34,940 nucleotides of DNA, taken from contig JAQTLU010000002.1 in assembly GCA_028714735.1 (NCBI GenBank), forward strand, positions 483,840-518,779, given 5' to 3'. The position numbers were made by a program, and so were the translations under genes. Shown here one piece after another: positions 1-7,734 of the stretch (the first letter of the stretch is position 1; each line of letters begins with the position of its first letter). Source of the stretch: Gallionellaceae bacterium. GTDB taxonomy: Bacteria > Pseudomonadota > Gammaproteobacteria > Burkholderiales > Thiobacillaceae. The notes beneath the pieces were generated by a model. The model did no database searches. It was given only the letters and a program-made list of their open reading frames with translations, and was not told the DNA's origin.

Positions 1-228
1 GCCCAGGCGCTGTTCCTGCTGGATGACCCGGAAGCGGGGATCGCGCGCGCAATGCTTCATGCAGATCGCATGGGTGTCGTCGTCGCAGCGATCGACCGAG
101 ATGATCACCGTGAAGTCACTGAATGTTTGCGCCGACAGCGAATCCAGGGTGGGCTGAATGAATTCGCTCGCCTGATGGGCGGGCAGCAGTGCGGTCACTC
201 TGTTATGCAAATTCATGGGCGAATCCAT
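1..228 (-). CDS. Family 2 glycosyltransferase, N-terminal part (runs off the left edge)
   Basis: Reading the minus strand from an ATG at 228 gives 76 open codons to the window edge. The product has the N-terminal GT-A nucleotide-binding pattern of family 2 glycosyltransferases: a hydrophobic beta strand (VTALLPAHQASEFI), then LDSLSAQTFSDFTVIISVD, then RCDDDT where these enzymes hold the nucleotide. The catalytic DxD region and acceptor part lie outside the window, so donor and acceptor are unknown. A second ATG at 216 is an alternative start; neither has a clear ribosome binding site. The gene follows tRNA-Pro on the same strand. Family assignment is fairly safe, specific role is not. Confidence 0.75.
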   Translation of the reverse strand, partial: MDSPMNLHNRVTALLPAHQASEFIQPTLDSLSAQTFSDFTVIISVDRCDDDTHAICMKHCARDPRFRVIQQEQRLG

Positions 229-273
229 GACCGTTGGAATAAACGGGTGTTTTGCGGAGAGGATCAGGAAATC

Positions 274-350
274 TGGTCGGGGTGAGAGGATTCGAACCTC
301 CGGCCTCCACGTCCCGAACGTGGCGCTCTACCAGGCTAAGCTACACCCCG
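274..350 (-). tRNA. tRNA-Pro (anticodon CGG)
   Basis: A full cloverleaf can be folded on the minus strand. The 7-bp acceptor stem is CGGGGTG / CACCCCG, the D arm is GCTT...GAGC, the anticodon stem is CCACG / CGTGG with loop TTCGGGA (anticodon CGG), and the T arm is GGAGG TTCGAAT CCTCT. Discriminator A and the CCA end are encoded. It is 77 nt long and sits between ispB and the glycosyltransferase gene. Confidence 0.97.
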
Positions 351-359
351 AATTGATCT

Positions 360-1328
360 TTAGCGGTCGCGCTCGACCGCAAAGGCCGGCAATTCTAGCA
401 AAGCCTTCTTGTAAATACCATCCGGCAGGCAGGTTAATTCTGCAATTGCCAGTTCGGCCTCGCGGCGGGCGCAGTCGCGGGTGTAGTCCAGGGCGCCGGT
501 GGCCTGGACCGCAGTCATGATGGCGTCGAACTGCTCGACGCTGCCGTTGCTGATGGCGTCGCGCACGCAGGCGGCCTGTTCCGGGCTACCGGTACGCATG
601 ACGTGCAGCAGCGGCAGGGTGGGCTTGCCCTCGGCGAGGTCGTCGCCGACGTTCTTGCCGGTCTGCTCGGCGTTGCCGGAATAGTCGAGCACGTCGTCGA
701 TCAACTGGAAGGCAGTGCCCAGGTGCATGCCGTAGCGGCCAAGGGCGGCTTCCACCTCGGCATCGGCGCCGCTGACGATGGCACCCAGGCGGCCGGAGGC
801 CTCGAACAGCTTGGCGGTCTTGTAGCGGATGACCTGGAGGTAGGCGTCGATCTCGATGTCGGGGTCGTGGCAGTTCATCAACTGCAGGACCTCGCCCTCG
901 GCGATGACGTTGGTGGCGTCGGAGAGGACTTCCATGACGTGCATGTCGTGCACCGAGACCATCATCTGGAAGGCGCGCGAGTAGAGGAAATCGCCCACCA
1001 GCACGCTGGCGGCGTTGCCGAACTCGGCGTTGGCGGTGGCGCGGCCGCGGCGCAGGGCGGATTCGTCGACCACGTCGTCGTGCAGCAGGGTGGCGGTGTG
1101 GATGAACTCGACCACCGCCGCCATTTCATGATGGTGCCCACCCTGATAGCCGAGCGCCTTGGCGCACAGCACGACCATGGCCGGGCGCAGGCGCTTGCCG
1201 CCGGCGGCGATGATGTATTCGGCAACCTGGCTGACCAGCACGACCTCGGAATGCAGACGGACGCGGATGACCCGATCCACTTCGGCCATGTCGTCGCGCA
1301 GCAGATCGGTCAGGAAAGTGTTCGTCAA
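360..1328 (-). CDS. ispB: Octaprenyl (polyprenyl) diphosphate synthase
   Basis: Long-chain trans-prenyl diphosphate synthase of 322 aa, the usual length for IspB. It extends farnesyl diphosphate with isopentenyl diphosphate to make the side chain of ubiquinone. All hallmarks are visible: GGKRLRP (residues 43-49) for substrate binding, the first Asp-rich motif DDVVD (84-88) followed by RRG, and the second Asp-rich motif DDVLD (211-215) followed by GK. The exact chain length (C40 or other) cannot be read from sequence. The gene lies between tRNA-Thr and tRNA-Pro on the same strand and ends 9 bp before tRNA-Pro, so one transcript could carry all three. Confidence 0.95.
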   Translation of the reverse strand: MTNTFLTDLLRDDMAEVDRVIRVRLHSEVVLVSQVAEYIIAAGGKRLRPAMVVLCAKALGYQGGHHHEMAAVVEFIHTATLLHDDVVDESALRRGRATANAEFGNAASVLVGDFLYSRAFQMMVSVHDMHVMEVLSDATNVIAEGEVLQLMNCHDPDIEIDAYLQVIRYKTAKLFEASGRLGAIVSGADAEVEAALGRYGMHLGTAFQLIDDVLDYSGNAEQTGKNVGDDLAEGKPTLPLLHVMRTGSPEQAACVRDAISNGSVEQFDAIMTAVQATGALDYTRDCARREAELAIAELTCLPDGIYKKALLELPAFAVERDR

Positions 1329-1353
1329 AGGGTGGGGCGAAAGTGAGTTTGTA

Positions 1354-1429
1354 TGGTGCCGGCAAGAGGAGTCGAACCCCCGACCTTCGCATTACGAATG
1401 CGCTGCTCTACCAACTGAGCTATGCCGGC
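1354..1429 (-). tRNA. tRNA-Thr (anticodon CGT)
   Basis: Cloverleaf on the minus strand: acceptor GCCGGCA / TGCCGGC, D arm GCTC...GAGC, anticodon loop TTCGTAA (anticodon CGT), T arm GGGGG TTCGACT CCTCT, discriminator A and encoded CCA. It is 76 nt long. The 27-43 pair of the anticodon stem is a G-A mismatch. Its first 10 nt overlap the last 10 nt of thiO on the same strand. Confidence 0.97.
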
Positions 1430-2475
1430 GCGGCGCGGATTATATCAGGCCAGCCATAGCTGCGGGGATCGAGTTTCGGCGCGCGGTCTTCGATCAGGTC
1501 GGCCAGATGTTCGGCGCTGGCCGGGGCCAGGGTGACGCCGTAGCGGAACTGCCCGGCGCTGACGTACAGGTTGGCCAGTTCCGGATGCCGGTCGATGATC
1601 GGCACGTTGCCGGGCGAGCCGGGGCGCAGGCCGGCCCAATGGCGGATCGGGCCTTGCGCGGCGACATCGGGCAGGATCTCGGCGACGAAGGCGGCCAGTT
1701 CGGCGCCGGCGGTCTCGGTGGTGGTCTTGTCGAAGCCGACTTCCTCCAGGGTGCTGCCGGCCAGGATGTGGCCGTCCAGTCTTGGCACCAGGTAGTGGCC
1801 GCCCTGGTAGACTACGCAGGGCAGGCGGCCGGGCGCGGCCCGGTAGAGCAGCATCTGGCCGCGCACCGGGTAGACCGGCAGCCCGGCGGCGCGGGGGCCG
1901 AGCAGTTCGGCGCTCCAGGCGCCGGCGGCAACGACGTAACGGTCAGCCTGCCAGCGGCGGCCGTCGGCGAATGCCGCCGTGACCTGCCCGGCCGCGCCTT
2001 CCAGGGTGACCGAGCCGACCCGGTCGTGGATCGCGACGCCGGTCTGGCGCAGGGCCTCCAGCAGGGCCTGCAGCAGGCGCGGGTTGCGCACCTGGGCCAC
2101 CTCCGGCAGCCAGAGGCCGGCGCCGAATTGCGCCAGTTCAGGCGGCAGTGGGGCGCCCGGCGCGGCGCGGTCGGCCGCATGGGGCGGCCGGATCAGCATG
2201 CCGCAACGGCGATATTCCGGGTCGATGGTGGCATGGGCGCGGATGCCGGCGATCCAGTCCGGATACATGGCCTGGCTGTGCTCGGCGATATCGGTCACCT
2301 GGACCGGATAGTCCCCGGGCAGGAGCAGGCTGAGGATGCCGGCGCCGGCCCAGGACGATTCCCGGCCGATTTCGTTGCGCTCCAGCACTTCGACCCGGGC
2401 GCCGCGCCGGGCCAATGCCCAGGCCGAGGCCAGGCCGGCGATGCCGCCGCCGATGACGATGATGTGAGGGTTCAC
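1420..2475 (-). CDS. thiO: Glycine oxidase ThiO (FAD-dependent)
   Basis: FAD-dependent amine oxidase of the DAO family, 351 aa. ThiO oxidises glycine to iminoacetate (dehydroglycine) for the thiazole half of thiamine. The Rossmann FAD motif VIGGGIAGLASAWALARRG is near residues 7-25, followed by the ESSWAGAGILS segment. The C-terminal HWAGLRPGSPGNVPIID and AGQFRYGVTLAPASA blocks are typical of ThiO. Start is GTG at 2475, with AAGGA about 11 nt upstream. No other thi gene is adjacent, which is unusual because thiO often sits with thiG or thiS. The final codons and stop lie inside the 5' end of tRNA-Thr. A general D-amino-acid oxidase role is the alternative. Confidence 0.85.
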   Translation of the reverse strand: MNPHIIVIGGGIAGLASAWALARRGARVEVLERNEIGRESSWAGAGILSLLLPGDYPVQVTDIAEHSQAMYPDWIAGIRAHATIDPEYRRCGMLIRPPHAADRAAPGAPLPPELAQFGAGLWLPEVAQVRNPRLLQALLEALRQTGVAIHDRVGSVTLEGAAGQVTAAFADGRRWQADRYVVAAGAWSAELLGPRAAGLPVYPVRGQMLLYRAAPGRLPCVVYQGGHYLVPRLDGHILAGSTLEEVGFDKTTTETAGAELAAFVAEILPDVAAQGPIRHWAGLRPGSPGNVPIIDRHPELANLYVSAGQFRYGVTLAPASAEHLADLIEDRAPKLDPRSYGWPDIIRAAPA

Positions 2476-2626
2476 CTGGATAGGATTCCTTGTCTGGACA
2501 GGCCAATCTTATCAAAGCGGTCTGACTGTGCGGCGGCACGAATGACGAAGGTGCCACGCCGACCTCCTTTCAGGGACTGCCGGCCAGGCTGGTCGATGCC
2601 CTGTTGCACGGGGTTTTCCCGAGGCG

Positions 2627-3802
2627 TCAGCGCAGTGTCACCGGGATTTCCTGCTCGCGCTCCGGGGCGAATGGCGAGCCTGGCCTGCGTACCGTGACGC
2701 GCACGGTATCTCCCGGCAACTTGTCCAGTATGGCCAGCCGCAGATCGTCGCTGCTGGTCAGCGCTTGCCCTGCAACGGCGATGAGGTAATCGCCGGCCAG
2801 GATGCCTGCTGCCCCTGCCGCGCTGTCGGGTTCGAGGCTGTCCACCTTGATCAGGCCATCCTGTTCGCTGAAGGCAACGCCCAGCTTGCCATTTGCCGGC
2901 AAGTCCTGAGGGCTGGGGAAGAGCACTACGTCGGCGATATCCGGGCTGAGCATGTCGCCCGGATTGTTGAGTACGATGGCCATGCTGGTCGGCGCCCGGC
3001 GGGCGAGGCGCGACGGAATGCCGTCACCGTAGAACAGGTGTCCCATGCCGGCCAGCACCACCATGTGGCGTCCGGGGTGCTGCTTCAGGTAGTCCGCCGC
3101 CCGCGCCGCCATGGCTTCGTCCCACAGCAACTGGGCTTCAAGGAAATTATCGAAGTCAAAATTCATCCCTTGCGGGTGTTGGCGAAAGGATTCCTGCACG
3201 CGCTGCCGGTAGTTTTCGTTGCCCCGATCGATCTCGGCCGGAATCCATTTGCGCTCGTCGCCCGTGAGGGCAGCCAAGCCCTGCAGTGCCACCTTGTGAC
3301 TGATCTCCCGGGGAATGTTCAAAGCCAGCACCGGGATGGCATGGTCGCGGGCGAATTGCAGGATGGGACGGTACAAGCGGTAGTCCAGCCGGTTGCCATG
3401 AAAATACCCGGCGAGCCGCAACATGGTGGCCTCGTCGCTGCGACTGGCCACATAGTCGTCCAGATGGACCTGGTTCGGCTGGGCGAATAATTCCATGGCG
3501 ATGACCAGGTCGGGATAGGCCTGATGGATGCGGCGAATGATCTCCAGTTGGGCGAGGTGATGTTCATAGCGATCATGTGTCTCGCCGACGAAGATCACCT
3601 GCTTGTCCAGCAGGCCGGGCATCAGGCTATCGAGGGTCGTCCTGGCGTGCAGATCCAGTGCCTGGCAGCAGGCAACGCCGCTTTCGGGCGATTCGGCATG
3701 GAGCGTGGTGGCGGCAAAAGGGGTCACGGCAAGGGACAGCAAGAGGGCTGTCGGCAATTTGCGGCCATGCAGCAAGCGTCGCCAAGCGTGGAAGTCATAC
3801 AT
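2627..3802 (-). CDS. ChaN/Tiki-superfamily protein with C-terminal PDZ domain
   Basis: A 391-aa exported protein. The ATG at 3802 is preferred over one 14 codons upstream because GGCGGA lies about 5 nt before it. An N-terminal signal peptide (LLLSLAVTPFAATTLHA) lacks a lipobox Cys, so the product is probably soluble periplasmic rather than a lipoprotein. The main domain resembles ChaN (DUF399, haem-binding uptake), with conserved FVGETHD, VIAMELF and HMVVLAGMGHLFYGDGIP. The last ~90 residues form a PDZ-like domain (LGVAFSEQDGLIKV... SAAGAAGILAGDYLIAVAG). ChaN proteins have been tied to haem or iron handling, but the biochemical role of this fusion is unknown. Confidence 0.8.
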   Translation of the reverse strand: MYDFHAWRRLLHGRKLPTALLLSLAVTPFAATTLHAESPESGVACCQALDLHARTTLDSLMPGLLDKQVIFVGETHDRYEHHLAQLEIIRRIHQAYPDLVIAMELFAQPNQVHLDDYVASRSDEATMLRLAGYFHGNRLDYRLYRPILQFARDHAIPVLALNIPREISHKVALQGLAALTGDERKWIPAEIDRGNENYRQRVQESFRQHPQGMNFDFDNFLEAQLLWDEAMAARAADYLKQHPGRHMVVLAGMGHLFYGDGIPSRLARRAPTSMAIVLNNPGDMLSPDIADVVLFPSPQDLPANGKLGVAFSEQDGLIKVDSLEPDSAAGAAGILAGDYLIAVAGQALTSSDDLRLAILDKLPGDTVRVTVRRPGSPFAPEREQEIPVTLR

Positions 3803-4048
3803 GTTTCCGCCTTTATAAACGGGAGATTCCTGACTGTTCAGCATAGGCCAGGCGGCGGCGCTACGGTGCTGGCGACCTGGCCGGCAACATGTTTGCTGCC
3901 GAGACCAGGCTTTTCAATCGAAGTGTAACTATATTGATTGAGGATGATGCTTGTGTGGGCGTTGAATCGGTTGATTGAATTCACATGGCGTTACCATAGG
4001 AGGATGGGAATCCACCCTGGAACCATAGAACTTACAACGGAGATGAAC

Positions 4049-4363
4049 ATGAACGATCTGTCTGGTGAAGTCACAAGTGAACAGTTGGTTGCCGATTTCA
4101 AGGTGGTGGTGGCCGACGCGGAAGCGTTGCTGAAAGCGACGGCTGGTCAAGGTGGTGAGAAACTGGCCGAAGTGCGCGCCAAGGCGGAAGAGTCCCTCAG
4201 GGTCGCCAAAGCCAGGCTGGCAGATGCCCAGGAGGCGCTGATCATCAAGACCAGGGCGGCCGCCAAGGCGACCGACGCTTATGTCCATGAAAATCCATGG
4301 CGTGCCATCGGTGTCGCCGCCGGGGTCGGTCTGGTGATCGGTTTGTTGATCGGTCGCCGCTAG
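4049..4363 (+). CDS. YqjD/ElaB-family (DUF883) membrane-anchored protein
   Basis: A 104-aa protein with a long charged amphipathic helix (about residues 5-75, rich in Ala/Glu/Lys) and a single C-terminal membrane segment (WRAIGVAAGVGLVIGLLIG) ending in RR. This is the DUF883 layout; E. coli YqjD and ElaB are inner-membrane, ribosome-associated proteins induced in stationary phase. The ATG at 4049 was chosen because CGGAG sits 6 nt upstream and the length fits the family. In-frame ATGs at 4043 and 4004 are possible; the latter directly abuts AGGAGG. It leads a yqjD-yqjE-yqjK operon, with a 9-bp gap to the next gene. Confidence 0.88.
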   Translation: MNDLSGEVTSEQLVADFKVVVADAEALLKATAGQGGEKLAEVRAKAEESLRVAKARLADAQEALIIKTRAAAKATDAYVHENPWRAIGVAAGVGLVIGLLIGRR

Positions 4364-4372
4364 CCGTTCGCC

Positions 4373-4765
4373 ATGTCTGATCAAGCAACCGGGGAGAGCA
4401 AGGGGCTGCTGGCGTCGCTGACCGCGCTGGCGGCAACGCTGGTGGCCATGGCGCATACGCGCCTCGATCTGTTGTCGACGGACCTGGAGGAAGAACGGGA
4501 GCATTTCATCTCGCAGTTGGCGTTGGCCCTGGTCGCCCTGTTTTGCCTCGGGGTGGGCGTGGTGCTCGGTACGATCCTGCTGGTGGTGGCATTCTGGGAC
4601 ACGCAGCGCCTGCTGGTGCTGGGTGTGCTGACCGGCTTGTTCCTGGCCGTCGGGGTTGCGGCATGGCGGTACTCCCTGCACAAGGCGAGAACCAAGCCAA
4701 GATTGTTTGCGGCAAGTCTGACGGAACTGTTGAAGGATCGCGAGCAGCTGGTTTCCCGCTCATGA
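4373..4765 (+). CDS. yqjE: YqjE-like inner membrane protein (holin-X superfamily)
   Basis: A 130-aa protein. The cytoplasmic N-terminus has a helix (MAHTRLDLLSTDLEEEREH), followed by two adjacent hydrophobic segments (about residues 44-70 and 75-95) and a basic C-terminal tail. This matches the YqjE / DUF1469 phage_holin_3_6 family, which accompanies DUF883 proteins in proteobacteria. No enzymatic residues are evident and no biochemical function is established. The stop codon overlaps the start of the yqjK-like gene by 4 bp (ATGA), which supports co-translation. Confidence 0.85.
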   Translation: MSDQATGESKGLLASLTALAATLVAMAHTRLDLLSTDLEEEREHFISQLALALVALFCLGVGVVLGTILLVVAFWDTQRLLVLGVLTGLFLAVGVAAWRYSLHKARTKPRLFAASLTELLKDREQLVSRS

Positions 4766-5040
4766 ACAACAAATTGAGCCTCCTCGCCGAACGCCGTGAA
4801 CAGCTGGTTGCCCAGGCCGCCGCACAGCGCACGGCGCTGGCGCAGAGCATCGAGCCTTGGCGTACGCCCTTGACCTGGGTGGATCTGGGGCTGGATGCGC
4901 TGCGGATACTCAAGCGTCGTCCAGTCTGGGTGGTCGGCGGCGTGGCCATGCTTGCGGCGATGCGCCTCAACCGCGTCGGCAAATGGCTGCGGCGCGGCTG
5001 GATAACCTGGCAGGTCGTGCAGAAACTGCGCAGCCGGTAA
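4762..5040 (+). CDS. yqjK: YqjK-like protein
   Basis: A small basic protein of 92 aa whose start overlaps the yqjE stop (ATGA). An N-terminal charged helix (LLAERREQLVAQAAAQR) is followed by a short hydrophobic stretch (VWVVGGVAMLAAM) and a very basic C-terminus (KWLRRGW... KLRSR). Size, composition and position after yqjD and yqjE match the YqjK family. Function unknown. The longer reading in the same frame from upstream overlaps yqjE and is not preferred. Confidence 0.75.
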   Translation: MNNKLSLLAERREQLVAQAAAQRTALAQSIEPWRTPLTWVDLGLDALRILKRRPVWVVGGVAMLAAMRLNRVGKWLRRGWITWQVVQKLRSR

Positions 5041-5082
5041 GCGCTACTTCTGCGCCTCTGCCCCGTCGAGCGCGGCAACCGT

Positions 5083-5265
5083 TTGAAGGTCCGCTGGACA
5101 AACGGCAAGTACGAGCGGCGTCTGACCGAGCGATCGTCCCTCGTGGTGGTGGATGGCGCCGCGGCCGGCATCCTCAATCTGGGCGGACGGAGCGGTGATG
5201 CGGGTCAGGATGGTTTTGCCATAGATATCCAGCCGCTATCTGCGGACAAACCCGAAGGGGGATGA
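5083..5265 (+). CDS. Possible small ORF directly before the ATP-grasp gene (uncertain)
   Basis: The stretch 5041-5265 stays open in one frame from the yqjK stop to a TGA at 5263-5265, immediately before the ATG of the ATP-grasp gene. From a TTG at 5083 it would encode 60 aa ending in ADKPEGG. Third codon positions are mostly G or C, as in neighbouring genes. No ribosome binding site is visible before the TTG, no family is recognised, and the high GC of this genome makes chance open frames common. It may simply be leader sequence of the ATP-grasp gene. Confidence 0.25.
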   Translation: MKVRWTNGKYERRLTERSSLVVVDGAAAGILNLGGRSGDAGQDGFAIDIQPLSADKPEGG

Positions 5266-6723
5266 ATGGCTATTCGCTGGGGCAGTTATCCTGTCAAAGG
5301 ACTCCACGACGAACTGATCCAGGCGCGCAGCAAATCGCGCCCGGCAGCCCACCGGCTCTGTCAGTTCCTGCGCGGCCTGAGCGACCAGGAGATCGAGGAG
5401 TACAAGGCGGCGGCCGAGCTCGCCATCAAGTTGATGGGCATCACCTTCACCGTCTACTCCGATCGGGACGGCTCGATCGACCGGTCCTGGCCATTCGACA
5501 TCATCCCCCGGGTCATCGACCGACGCGAATGGCGGCAGATCGAACGCGGCCTGATTCAGCGGGTCAAGGCCCTCAACCTGTTCATTGCCGACCTCTACGA
5601 TCAGCAGCGGGTCATCAAGGACGGCGTGTTCCCGGGCGAGCTGCTGGAGGATTCGGTCAACTTCCGCCCCCAGTGCATGGGCGTCAAGCCGCCCCAGGGG
5701 GTCTGGGCGCATATCTGCGGCTCGGACCTGGTGCGCGACAGGGATGGCACCGTCTACGTCCTGGAGGACAACCTGCGGGTGCCCTCGGGAGTGTCCTACA
5801 TGCTGGAGAACCGCCAGGTCATGAAGCGGGTGTTCCCGGACCTGTTCGAGAACGAGAATATCCTGCCGGTGGACGACTACCCCTCCAAGCTGTACGACAT
5901 GCTGGCCTCGCTCAGTCCGCGCCGGGTCGCCAAGCCGGTGGTGGCGGTGCTTACCCCGGGCATCTACAACTCGGCCTACTTCGAGCATTCCTATCTCGCC
6001 CAGCAGATGGGCGCGGAACTGGTGGAAGGTTCCGACCTGGTGGTGGACGACGACGATTGCGTCTACATGCGGACCATTGATGGTCCGAAGCGGGTGGACG
6101 TGATCTACCGCCGCATCGACGACCTGTTCCTCGACCCGGAGGCGTTCAACCCCGATTCCACCCTCGGCGTGGCCGGCCTGATGCGGGCCTGGAAGGCCGG
6201 CAAGGTGGGGCTGGCCAACGCACCCGGCGCCGGGGTGGCGGACGACAAGGTGGTCTATGCCTATGTGCCGGACCTGATCCGCTACTACCTGCACGAAGAA
6301 CCCCTGATCCCCAACGTGCCGACCTACCGCTGCATATACAAGGAGGAGCGGGACTATGTGATCGGCCACATCGCCGAACTGGTGGTGAAGCCGGCCAACG
6401 AGTCCGGCGGCTACGGCATGCTGATCGGTCCCCAGGCCAGCGCCGAGGAATGCGAACAGTTCGTCCGCCTCATCAAGCGCAACCCGCGCAACTATGTCGC
6501 CCAGCCCATGCTCACCCTGTCCACGGCGCCGACCCTGGTAGGCACCAAGGTCGAGCCGCGCCACCTGGATCTGCGGCCATTCATCCTGTCCGGCAAGGAA
6601 ACCTACGTCACCACCGGCGGGCTGACCCGGGTCGCCCTGCGCAAGGGGTCCACCGTGGTCAACTCGTCCCAGGGCGGCGGCAGCAAGGACACCTGGATCG
6701 TCGATCTGGAAGGGGGGAACTGA
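5266..6723 (+). CDS. Circularly permuted ATP-grasp protein (DUF404/DUF407 type)
   Basis: A 485-aa protein of the circularly permuted ATP-grasp family, which is predicted to form amide or peptide bonds at the cost of ATP. Conserved blocks include the N-terminal DELIQA region, GVWAHICGSDLVRD followed by YVLEDNLRVPSGVSYMLEN (about residues 145-185), VDVIYRRIDDLFLDP, ELVVKPANESGGYGMLIG, and LDLRPFILSG near the end. The ATG at 5266 follows AAGGGGG closely. The alpha-E gene begins 1 bp after the stop, the standard pairing. Comparative genomics (Iyer and Aravind) predicted these pairs modify peptides or make small peptides; the substrate is unknown. The transglutaminase and proteasome-like genes often found with the pair are absent downstream. 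Confidence 0.9.
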   Translation: MAIRWGSYPVKGLHDELIQARSKSRPAAHRLCQFLRGLSDQEIEEYKAAAELAIKLMGITFTVYSDRDGSIDRSWPFDIIPRVIDRREWRQIERGLIQRVKALNLFIADLYDQQRVIKDGVFPGELLEDSVNFRPQCMGVKPPQGVWAHICGSDLVRDRDGTVYVLEDNLRVPSGVSYMLENRQVMKRVFPDLFENENILPVDDYPSKLYDMLASLSPRRVAKPVVAVLTPGIYNSAYFEHSYLAQQMGAELVEGSDLVVDDDDCVYMRTIDGPKRVDVIYRRIDDLFLDPEAFNPDSTLGVAGLMRAWKAGKVGLANAPGAGVADDKVVYAYVPDLIRYYLHEEPLIPNVPTYRCIYKEERDYVIGHIAELVVKPANESGGYGMLIGPQASAEECEQFVRLIKRNPRNYVAQPMLTLSTAPTLVGTKVEPRHLDLRPFILSGKETYVTTGGLTRVALRKGSTVVNSSQGGGSKDTWIVDLEGGN

Positions 6724-6724
6724 C

Positions 6725-7648
6725 ATGCTTTCACGCGTCGCCAACAGCCTCTACTGGATCGGCCGCTACATCGAGCGGGCCGAGGACACCGCCCGACTGA
6801 TCAGCGTCACCAGCCATTTGCAGCTCGACCTGCCGAAGGGCATCCGTCCGGGCTGGACCAGCATCGTGCACATCCTGGGCAACGAAGAGGCGTTCCAGAA
6901 GCAAGGCGTGGCGGATGACGAGCGTCAGATCATGAAATTCCTGATCGGCGACCTGAATCATCCCGGCTCCATACTCAGTTCCCTGTTCCTGGCGCGGGAG
7001 AGTGCCCGCACTGTCCGGGACGTCATGCCGCGCGAAGCCTGGGAGGAGATCAACAGCCTCTACCAGACCGCCAAGTCGGATGCCCAGAAGGGATACTGGC
7101 CGAAGAACCGGCATGCCTATCTGCAACAGGTGGTACGCGGCGCCCAGACCATCACCGGCATGCTGGCGGGGTCCATGCTGCACGACGAGACCTACCAGTT
7201 CGTGCGTCTGGGCCGCAATCTGGAACGGGCCGACATGACCTCGCGCATCATCGATGTCCGCTCCGCCGACCTGGTGCCGCCGGCTGAGCACGAACTCACC
7301 CCGTTCGAGAACATCCAGTGGATGAGCGTGCTGAAATCGCTGACCGGCTACCAGATGTATCGCCGTTCGGTGCAGGAGCCGGTCCGCCGGCGCGATGTGC
7401 TGGAATTCCTGTTCAAGGAGCGCCGCTTCCCGCGCGCCATCCTGCACTGCCTGGGCGAGATCGAGGGCTGCGCCCTGTCGCTCAAGAAGAACGCCCCGGT
7501 GGTCGCCCGGATACGCAAGTTGGCGCAATCGGTCGAGGCGGTGAATCCGGGGGCGCTGGAACAATCCGAGCTGCACCGGTTCATCGACCAATTTCAACTG
7601 GGCCTCGCGGGTATCGACGCGGCCGTCCGGGAGACCTATTTCGCCTGA
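6725..7648 (+). CDS. Alpha-E domain protein (DUF403)
   Basis: A 307-aa mainly alpha-helical protein that begins with the family signature LSRVANSLYWIGRYIERAED and contains the internal repeat-like FVRLGRNLERADMTSRIIDV (about residues 157-176). The alpha-E family is named for its conserved glutamates in helices and nearly always occurs beside circularly permuted ATP-grasp genes. It is thought to work with them in an amidoligase pathway, though no reaction has been shown that I know of. It starts 1 bp after the ATP-grasp stop and is the last gene of this transcription unit. The next gene is convergent. Confidence 0.9.
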   Translation: MLSRVANSLYWIGRYIERAEDTARLISVTSHLQLDLPKGIRPGWTSIVHILGNEEAFQKQGVADDERQIMKFLIGDLNHPGSILSSLFLARESARTVRDVMPREAWEEINSLYQTAKSDAQKGYWPKNRHAYLQQVVRGAQTITGMLAGSMLHDETYQFVRLGRNLERADMTSRIIDVRSADLVPPAEHELTPFENIQWMSVLKSLTGYQMYRRSVQEPVRRRDVLEFLFKERRFPRAILHCLGEIEGCALSLKKNAPVVARIRKLAQSVEAVNPGALEQSELHRFIDQFQLGLAGIDAAVRETYFA

Positions 7649-7649
7649 A

Positions 7650-7686
7650 ATTCCGACCTCAATGCCGTCGGCGCGTCCGTCGGAAT
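7650..7686 (+). other. Weak inverted repeat after the alpha-E gene
   Basis: 8-bp arms ATTCCGAC and GTCGGAAT separated by 21 nt lie between the convergent alpha-E and PAS-GGDEF genes. There is no T-tract, so a terminator role is only possible. Confidence 0.25.
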
Positions 7687-7734
7687 ATCGAATCGGCGCC
7701 GCAGCCGGTCGTTCGGCCCCGACTCGGCGGCCGC

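Noticed and set aside
603..1346. Long plus-strand frame opposite ispB
   Set aside because: His/Val/Gly-rich product with no family resemblance; it mirrors ispB, whose motifs are complete.
1159..2697. 512-codon plus-strand frame across tRNA-Thr and thiO
   Set aside because: Crosses a tRNA gene and lies opposite thiO; an open frame caused by high GC.
5236..6744. 502-codon minus-strand frame opposite the ATP-grasp gene
   Set aside because: Composition typical of an antisense shadow, and the plus-strand protein has conserved ATP-grasp blocks.
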